This document shows positions 59,010 through 64,000 of a DNA stretch of 64,000 nt, one piece after another. The notes below the pieces were generated by a model, which was not told the origin of the DNA, made no database searches, and saw nothing but the letters and a program-made list of their open reading frames with translations. Each line of letters starts with the position of its first letter. Position 1 is the stretch's first letter. Source of the DNA: JAVBLP01 sp052034625 (GTDB lineage: Bacteria; Elusimicrobiota; Endomicrobiia; Endomicrobiales; Endomicrobiaceae); assembly GCA_052034625.1 (NCBI GenBank), contig JBPOII010000002.1:62001-126000 (forward strand). Reading direction: 5' to 3'. Position numbers and translations under genes: made by a program.

Positions 59010-59774
59010 TTATTCGACGGGCTGTCTTGAAAGAAACTCTTTTGCAAAATCCATATAGGCCTGCGTTCCCTTGCCTGAAGGATCGTAAAGAAGCACCGGT
59101 TTTCCAAAACTTGGTGCTTCAGCCAGCTTAATCGTTCTTGGAATTTTAGTTTCATAAACTTTTTCCTGGAAGAATTTCTTTACCTCTTCAACTACTTGAT
59201 GTGAAAGATTTGTTCTTGAATCGAACATTGTAAACAGAACGCCTTCAAGTTCAAGATTGTAATGCTGCATAAGTGCAATAATAGTTTTTGAAAGCTGTCC
59301 AAGACCTTCCAAGGCAAAGAATTCGCATTGCATGGGAATGATCACAGCATCTGCTGCAACCAAAGCATTTATTGTAAGGAGTCCTAATGAGGGGGGACAA
59401 TCTATAATAATGTATTTGTATACTTTTTGGAATTTCTCAAGAGCGAGTTTTAGCTTCTTTTCCCTATCTGGCATATTCACAAGTTCAACTTCTGCTCCGC
59501 TTAAGTCTGTAGTTGCAGGAGCAATATCAAGCCAGTCCATAACCGTATCTTGTAAAACATCTTCTAAAGCAACTTCATCTATAAGCACATTGTAGATGTT
59601 TTTAGCAAGAGCATTCTTATTTATACCTAGTCCGCTGGTAGTATTGCTTTGGGGATCCATATCAATAAGCAGAACTTCTTGTCCAAGATGTGCAAGGCTT
59701 GCTCCGAGATTTATTGCAGTTGTAGTTTTACCGACACCGCCTTTTTGGTTGGCAATTGCGATTACTTTACTCAT
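59010..59774 (-). CDS. parA: Chromosome-partitioning ATPase ParA (Soj)
   Basis: This 254-residue protein has the deviant Walker A KGGVGKTT (11-18), the motif DMDPQSNTT (39-47) and the Walker B region IIIDCPPSLG. The N-terminus starts directly at the ATPase domain without a helix-turn-helix, as chromosomal Soj-type proteins do. A degenerate parS site at 59791-59806 overlaps the leader, consistent with ParB-linked control. Confidence 0.95.
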   Translation of the reverse strand: MSKVIAIANQKGGVGKTTTAINLGASLAHLGQEVLLIDMDPQSNTTSGLGINKNALAKNIYNVLIDEVALEDVLQDTVMDWLDIAPATTDLSGAEVELVNMPDREKKLKLALEKFQKVYKYIIIDCPPSLGLLTINALVAADAVIIPMQCEFFALEGLGQLSKTIIALMQHYNLELEGVLFTMFDSRTNLSHQVVEEVKKFFQEKVYETKIPRTIKLAEAPSFGKPVLLYDPSGKGTQAYMDFAKEFLSRQPVE

Positions 59775-59790
59775 TTTAGTTTAACCTCTT

Positions 59791-59806
59791 TGTTCCACGT
59801 GAAGAA
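59791..59806. promoter_or_regulatory. parS: Degenerate parS-like site in the parA leader
   Basis: TGTTCCACGTGAAGAA differs at three of 16 positions from the consensus TGTTTCACGTGAAACA but keeps the CACGTG core. It lies 17 bases before the parA start. Confidence 0.6.
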
Positions 59807-59859
59807 GCAAAGCTTCTTTTGATATTTTTATATACTATTAAATTATTTTATATCTTTTA

Positions 59860-59875
59860 TGTTTCACGTGAAACC
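59860..59875. promoter_or_regulatory. parS: parS site
   Basis: TGTTTCACGTGAAACC matches 15 of 16 bases of the ParB-binding consensus. It is 86 bases upstream of parA. Confidence 0.9.
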
Positions 59876-60019
59876 AATAAGGCTACGTAAAACTATCAAG
59901 CTGCAGAAAACTACTCGGAGTGTTTATTATACAATCTTAATTAAATATTATCAAGCGTAATTTATTTGGTTACATACAAAAGATAATTATGAATTAGAAA
60001 TTACGGATTACGAATTAAC

Positions 60020-60210
60020 GACAATAAAAGACAAAGAGAAAATGGATCCCCGATTACGAATTTCGGGAATGATAAAAGAAAAAGTTTTTTTGTCGTTGCC
60101 GTTATTGCCGCCCTTTTTGCGAGCCTATGAACACAGAAAACACTTGTGTTTGCTTAGCATTCTTTTGTCCTTGTCGTTTTTTCCTCGCCCCTTTTGGGAG
60201 AGGGGAAAAA
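60020..60210 (+). repeat. Dispersed repeats with a truncated type II element
   Basis: A GGATCCCCGATTACG...TTCGGGAATGATA repeat is at 60042-60073. The left arm of the type II element (TTGCCGCCCTTTTTGCGAGCC) begins near 60105 but stops at TGCTTAGCA near 60160. The GGCGGC partner is missing. A CCTCGCCCCTTTTGGGAGAGG repeat follows at about 60182. No gene is seen in 59775-60329. Confidence 0.7.
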
Positions 60211-60303
60211 GGCATATTCTTTGATAACCTATATTTACACAAAATAATAACAAAACAGTTAATAGCTTTTGCTTTAGCGCTCATATATTTTAACATTTTT
60301 CTT

Positions 60304-60319
60304 TGTTTCACGTGAAACA
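60304..60319. promoter_or_regulatory. parS: parS site, exact consensus
   Basis: TGTTTCACGTGAAACA is a perfect palindrome identical to the Bacillus parS consensus, and three more bases on each side extend the symmetry. It lies 11 bases past the stop of the radical SAM gene. Confidence 0.93.
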
Positions 60320-60329
60320 AAGAAAAGCA

Positions 60330-61634
60330 CTACAACATTCTATTCATTTTAACTGCAATATTTTTAATCCTTTGTATTTCTTTCCAATCTTTTTTATCGA
60401 ATAAAGGAAATATTGATTTATTATGATATAGCGGTTCAGATATATACTTTTTATCCAAACCGGCAAAATCTTTAGTTCTAGGTATTATTGAATATTCAGA
60501 AAGGGAAATCTTTGCCCCCTTACTGTTTACATATTTTGCCGACTCTTCAATATCTTTTAAACTCTGTCCCGGCATACCCATCAATAGATATATTATATAT
60601 TCACCATTTTTATATCCGGCCTGCCTAAGCATTTCAATTGCAGATTCAAACATTTCATTAGATGTTTTATTGCCTGTAGACTTTTGAAGATAGGGATCTG
60701 AAGTTTCAAGGCTGAAGCGCGGCTGCTTAAAACCGGCTTTATACATAATGTATGCAAGTTCTTGATCCAAATACTTTATATGTAATCCATTTGGGGTATG
60801 TATATTTATTTTCAATTCATTCTTAATCACCATATCAAGTAAAGGTTTTATTATAATGTCCGGTTTATAAAGCAGGGCATCATCATAAAAAACAATATTC
60901 TTTATTCCATGATTTACAAAAGTTTTTATCTCATCAAATACAATTTCAGGCTTTTTGTATATAAACTTTCCGCCGCATAAAAAATCCTGTGCACAATAAG
61001 TACATTTGAACGGACACCCTGAAGAAATACGTAAACAGACATATTCAGGTTCATTATATATTGAGTAATCAGGTATGGGGAAAAAGGAAAAACTTTCAGG
61101 AACTGACACTTTTATATCTGTTTTATTAAAAACAGTATTCAAAGAACTCAATTCACCTTCTACTACAAAGTCAGCACCTGTATCTACACAATGGTCCGGA
61201 CAAAGAGTGGCATATACTCCGCCTATTGCTACAGGAACTCTTGGGAATATTTTTCGTACTGCATGAACCGCTTCATAAACACCCTGATACCAATAAGTCA
61301 TTATTGAAGTTATCAATATTAGATCAGGTCTTTCAATGGATCTTAAGTAATTTTCAGCTTTTTCTTTACTGAGCCCATATCTTGAATATCTTCTTGGAAT
61401 ATTTTTTATTACTTCAGGTTTGATTTGCTCTTCTTTTTCATAATGTCCACAGCCATATTTATTTGATTTGCTTTCAGTTCCTCCAAATCGTCTATCCATA
61501 TAATCAAGAAATTTTATATCCACCCCTTGCTTTTTTAACATAGTGGAAAGATACAAAAGACCTAAAGGTTTAGACCAAAGGTCAAAAGCAGCAAAATCAT
61601 AAATGGGGGGATTAATTAATAGTATCTTTTTCAT
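60330..61634 (-). CDS. B12-binding-domain radical SAM protein
   Basis: The N-terminal part (about 1-165) has the cobalamin-binding-like pattern of this class (LLINPPIYD at the start, IGGVYATLCPD near 138). The radical SAM motif CPFKCTYC holds cysteines 207, 211 and 214. GMPGQSLKDIEES near 350 is a typical later block. Such enzymes methylate or rearrange unreactive carbons; the substrate is unknown. The gene stands alone between parS sites. The start has only a weak ribosome binding site. Confidence 0.83.
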   Translation of the reverse strand: MKKILLINPPIYDFAAFDLWSKPLGLLYLSTMLKKQGVDIKFLDYMDRRFGGTESKSNKYGCGHYEKEEQIKPEVIKNIPRRYSRYGLSKEKAENYLRSIERPDLILITSIMTYWYQGVYEAVHAVRKIFPRVPVAIGGVYATLCPDHCVDTGADFVVEGELSSLNTVFNKTDIKVSVPESFSFFPIPDYSIYNEPEYVCLRISSGCPFKCTYCAQDFLCGGKFIYKKPEIVFDEIKTFVNHGIKNIVFYDDALLYKPDIIIKPLLDMVIKNELKINIHTPNGLHIKYLDQELAYIMYKAGFKQPRFSLETSDPYLQKSTGNKTSNEMFESAIEMLRQAGYKNGEYIIYLLMGMPGQSLKDIEESAKYVNSKGAKISLSEYSIIPRTKDFAGLDKKYISEPLYHNKSIFPLFDKKDWKEIQRIKNIAVKMNRML

Positions 61635-61698
61635 ATGTTTTCATTTAAGTTTTTTTAAAACCAGCCTACAAACTCCAATTATAAACTCTTTGTTTAAG

Positions 61699-61714
61699 TG
61701 TTTCACGTGAAACT
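61699..61714. promoter_or_regulatory. parS: parS site
   Basis: TGTTTCACGTGAAACT matches 15 of 16 consensus bases. It is in the 331-base gap upstream of the radical SAM gene. Confidence 0.9.
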
Positions 61715-61766
61715 GGATTTTATATTATTCAAAACTTGGATATTTCATCAAAATCTACATTTCAAC

Positions 61767-61912
61767 AAAGTGATTGATTTTTCAATCACTTTTATCAAAG
61801 AAGGCCGCATTTCGCTTTTAACACTTTCAGGGGTAATAGAACCTTCCTGAATATAAAAAAACGCTTAAAACGCAACGCCCTCAAAAACGCATTGATTTTT
61901 CAATTGTTTTTG
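61767..61912. repeat. Hairpins and a 27-base repeat shared with the parB flank
   Basis: AGTGATTGA-TTTT-TCAATCACT (61769-61790) is a perfect hairpin followed by TTTT. The 27-base sequence at 61886-61912, centred on ATTGATTTTTCAAT, is identical to 57987-58013 on the other side of parAB. The rest of 61635-61965 shows no gene. Confidence 0.6.
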
Positions 61913-61965
61913 GAAAAACAGAATATAATATTTGTTTTTTGTCTTAACTGATAGCAATTTCCGAT

Positions 61966-62619
61966 CTATAAGTGTTTTTTAAAATATTCATATAATTCTT
62001 GATGATTGTTAAAAACCTTATCAGCTTTTGAAAGAGATTCTTTTGGCAGACTTGTTGCAATTACAAAGCAATCCATTTGTGCAGCTTTTGCCGATCTTAT
62101 ACCATAAGGTGCATTTTCTATTGCAAGACAATCTGAACTTTTTAGTCCCAGTTCTTTTGCTGCATGCAGATATGGGTCGGGATATGGTTTGCCTCTTTTG
62201 AGCATATCTCCTGCTACTATCACATCAAAAACATTATAAATTTCTTTTGGTAACATTTTTTTTGCTTCTGCGAGTGAAGATCCTGTTACCAATCCGAGAA
62301 TAAAATTATGTCTCTTTAATTTTTGCAGCATTTCATATATACCGGTAAAAATATATCTTTTGAAATGTTTTGAAAAAAGTTCTTTTCTTTCTTCCGCTAT
62401 TTGTTTTGCTAGCTTTTTAGTTAATTTCTTTTTCTGGCGGTTAAATGCAAATGCAATTACTTGATCCCATTTTGAACCTTCATACTCAAAAATATCCGTC
62501 GGTGTAATTCTGACATCACATTTCATCAAAGCTTCAAACCATGAAACATAATGATATGTCATTGAATCAACTATAACACCATCCATGTCGAAAAGTATAG
62601 CTTTATATTTCATTCTCAT
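61966..62619 (-). CDS. HAD-superfamily hydrolase, beta-phosphoglucomutase-like
   Basis: This 217-residue protein has the nucleophile motif FDMDGVIVDS (Asp11, Asp13), the TGSS motif II near 116, GKPYPDPYL with the conserved lysine near 143, and AIENAPYGIRSAKAA as motif IV. The helical cap after motif I is of the phosphoglucomutase/phosphatase subtype. The substrate is a phosphorylated sugar or related compound by family inference. It may start at the second or third codon instead. Confidence 0.85.
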   Translation of the reverse strand: MRMKYKAILFDMDGVIVDSMTYHYVSWFEALMKCDVRITPTDIFEYEGSKWDQVIAFAFNRQKKKLTKKLAKQIAEERKELFSKHFKRYIFTGIYEMLQKLKRHNFILGLVTGSSLAEAKKMLPKEIYNVFDVIVAGDMLKRGKPYPDPYLHAAKELGLKSSDCLAIENAPYGIRSAKAAQMDCFVIATSLPKESLSKADKVFNNHQELYEYFKKHL

Positions 62620-62672
62620 TTTATCTTTTCCTCAAACTTTATATTTTTTCATCGATGTATAAAACAAAAAAG

Positions 62673-62702
62673 AAACCGCAGGGATTTGCCCCTTAGCGGT
62701 TT
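62673..62702 (-). terminator. Rho-independent terminator after the CoA-binding protein gene
   Basis: On the minus strand AAACCGC pairs with GCGGTTT, with AGGGG/CCCT-type pairing inside. TCTTTTTTG follows. It lies 26 bases past the stop at 62728. Confidence 0.85.
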
Positions 62703-62727
62703 ATTTTATATTTCTTTAAAAATCTTT

Positions 62728-63096
62728 TTACCAAATGCCCGCTACTATCATAAAACAGCCTCTATCGGTAACTTTGATGCCTGCGGCACGCGCTCTTTCT
62801 ATCGCCGGCGCAGACTGTGAGCCCGGCTGCATCCAAATCTCTTTTATTCCAAGTGCTATCACTTCATCAACAATTTTTTCCGTTCCGACCGGAGGAACAA
62901 CAGTAATTACAATATCGGGTTTTTCTGGAAGATCCGCCAGAGTCTTATATATTTTCTTTGAATTTACTTCTCCGCCTCTTACTCCGACGGCAAAAGCATT
63001 ATAACCGGAATCTATCAGATCAACAAATATTCTGTATCCGAATTTTTGAGGATTATCATTTACGCCGACAACGGCAATTTTTGTATCTTTTTCCAT
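62728..63096 (-). CDS. YccU-like CoA-binding-domain protein
   Basis: This 122-residue Rossmann-type protein has VGVNDNPQKFGYRI near 10-23, VVPPVGTEKIVDE near 86-98, and IWMQPGSQS with DRGCFMI near the C-terminus. These are the signatures of the CoA-binding (YccU/succinyl-CoA ligase alpha-like) family. No catalytic role is established for the stand-alone proteins. It follows the acidic protein gene by 14 bases and is the last gene of that unit, with a terminator just after. Confidence 0.85.
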   Translation of the reverse strand: MEKDTKIAVVGVNDNPQKFGYRIFVDLIDSGYNAFAVGVRGGEVNSKKIYKTLADLPEKPDIVITVVPPVGTEKIVDEVIALGIKEIWMQPGSQSAPAIERARAAGIKVTDRGCFMIVAGIW

Positions 63097-63110
63097 ACCG
63101 TCACCGGAAA

Positions 63111-64000
63111 CTATTCTTTCTTTTTTATATCTATAAATCCGTAATCATCTACAGAAGTAAAATTCTCTTCTCTCTTTTTTGTTTGCGAGGAATCGCCATC
63201 TTCATCACCGTCATCATCTACAATAATTTCAATCTCTTTATCAGCATAAGATGAATCATCTAAAAATATATCCTTTCCTTTTTCTTCCTCTTCACTGTTG
63301 AACTTATCTTTTCTTTTTCTTATATCATCAACTTCAAAATCGTCCATAAGATCTTCTACTAACAAAGGAGATTTACTTTCTTTTTTCTCCTTTTCTTTCT
63401 CCTTCATAGTTTCTTCATCAAATATTTCTATGACTTTAATTCCGCTCATTTCATTATAAATATCTTCCATCGAGCCGTCGCCAAGATCTTTTTCTGTTTC
63501 TTGAGCAGCATCTTCGTCGCTAAAGTCAATAATATCGGCAAGAGAGACTTCTTTTTCTGCCGGTTGTTCATTATCATCGCCAAAACCATAGTCAGAAATA
63601 TGCTGAGGTTTTTTATTTTCTGGCAAAAGACCTGAAGAGGTTTTAATATGTCCTCCATGTTTGCTTATATAGTTGGAAATATCTCCTGCTGAAGAAAAGT
63701 CGGCCAACTCTTCTTCCGGATCATCTTTTCTCTTCATAGAGGCAGTAGCAATATAAGGAATGTTCTCTGTTTCTTCTCCCGGAAATTTTTCAAGCAAATC
63801 TTCAGTAACGATTTTCTTTTTATTTTGTGATATTACAGCGTTTTTATGATCACTTCCGAGAACGGGACCTGAACCCGAAGCTTTTTGTGCAGTTTTATCC
63901 CTATGCGCATGCCTTTTAGGATCATTATCGTAATAGGGGTTTCTTTCCCTTTTAGCTATTGACGATGGGTCATCTGCAAAAGCAGAAAATGAAGAAGGAG
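63111..64000 (-). CDS. Acidic, low-complexity protein, 5' part outside the window
   Basis: The frame is open from the window edge to TAA/TGA at 63111, at least 296 codons. It is very rich in Asp, Glu and Lys (for example EIIVDDDGDEDGDS and EKEKEKKESKS) and almost free of hydrophobic cores, so it is probably disordered. No motif is recognised. The likely start lies outside the window; an internal TTG near 63797 is not a credible start. It is co-directional with the CoA-binding protein gene. Confidence 0.7.
   Translation of the reverse strand, partial: PSSFSAFADDPSSIAKRERNPYYDNDPKRHAHRDKTAQKASGSGPVLGSDHKNAVISQNKKKIVTEDLLEKFPGEETENIPYIATASMKRKDDPEEELADFSSAGDISNYISKHGGHIKTSSGLLPENKKPQHISDYGFGDDNEQPAEKEVSLADIIDFSDEDAAQETEKDLGDGSMEDIYNEMSGIKVIEIFDEETMKEKEKEKKESKSPLLVEDLMDDFEVDDIRKRKDKFNSEEEEKGKDIFLDDSSYADKEIEIIVDDDGDEDGDSSQTKKREENFTSVDDYGFIDIKKKE

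Overview
The window is AT-rich DNA from an anaerobic, diderm (Gram-negative-type) bacterium. An oxygen-sensitive class III ribonucleotide reductase, a fused 2-hydroxyacyl-CoA dehydratase/activase and several radical SAM enzymes point to anaerobic life. LolA-like protein, LpxL-like acyltransferase, outer-membrane-barrel-like protein and many lipoproteins point to an outer membrane. Low GC, Sel1-repeat secreted proteins, giant secreted multidomain proteins and dense palindromic intergenic repeats fit an Elusimicrobiota/Endomicrobia-like genome, but that assignment is inference and no marker gene in the window proves it.

Layout. 1-5.1 kb: purM (cut by the window edge) coupled to a 1412-residue activase/dehydratase protein. 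5.2-10.3 kb: outer-membrane-type protein, a stand-alone methionine synthase reactivation domain, a Sel1 protein and a MetH that lacks that domain. 10.3-16 kb: repeat-rich segment with an orphan ArsR regulator, a lipoprotein and a class III ribonucleotide reductase locus. In that locus the glycyl-radical domain is a separate 59-residue protein, and the operon is headed by a cobalamin riboswitch. 16-32.3 kb: a DUF3261-like lipoprotein and a DUF4097-like protein, then a continuous 16-gene operon of aryl-polyene (APE) type. The operon encodes ketosynthases, a chain-length factor fused to an AMP ligase, carrier proteins, dehydratases, ketoreductase, thioesterase, acyltransferases, glycosyltransferase, LolA-like protein and an exporter fused to a lipoprotein. 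32.4-34.4 kb: a TPR gene with a frameshift in its 3' part. 34.4-40 kb: bioF, SDR, DUF5672-like and ketosynthase genes and bioB, with a BirA-type operator at the bioB promoter. 40-43.4 kb: antiporter, phosphoesterase, NifU-like protein and a second Sel1 protein. 43.5-57.9 kb: a phospholipase D/von Willebrand A surface protein, two paralogous lipoproteins, tRNA-Arg, a PIF1-like helicase, a glycosidase-like protein and a 1946-residue secreted giant that contains a homologous glycosidase domain. 58-64 kb: parB-parA with a cluster of parS sites, radical SAM, HAD and CoA-binding proteins, and an acidic low-complexity protein cut by the window edge.

How genes work together. Cobalamin links several loci: MetH and its detached reactivation partner use it, and the riboswitch should shut off the B12-independent reductase when cobalamin is plentiful. 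The APE-like operon carries synthesis, modification and envelope export functions for a polyene lipid, but no ammonia lyase for an aryl starter is present. The parABS cluster suggests that the right end lies near the chromosome origin.

The most unusual signal is a family of roughly 175-270 bp intergenic elements. Each copy folds as concentric nested helices closed by a GCC/GGC-rich clamp. Helix sequences are replaced wholesale between copies while pairing is kept. One copy lies exactly between the two halves of the split ribonucleotide reductase.
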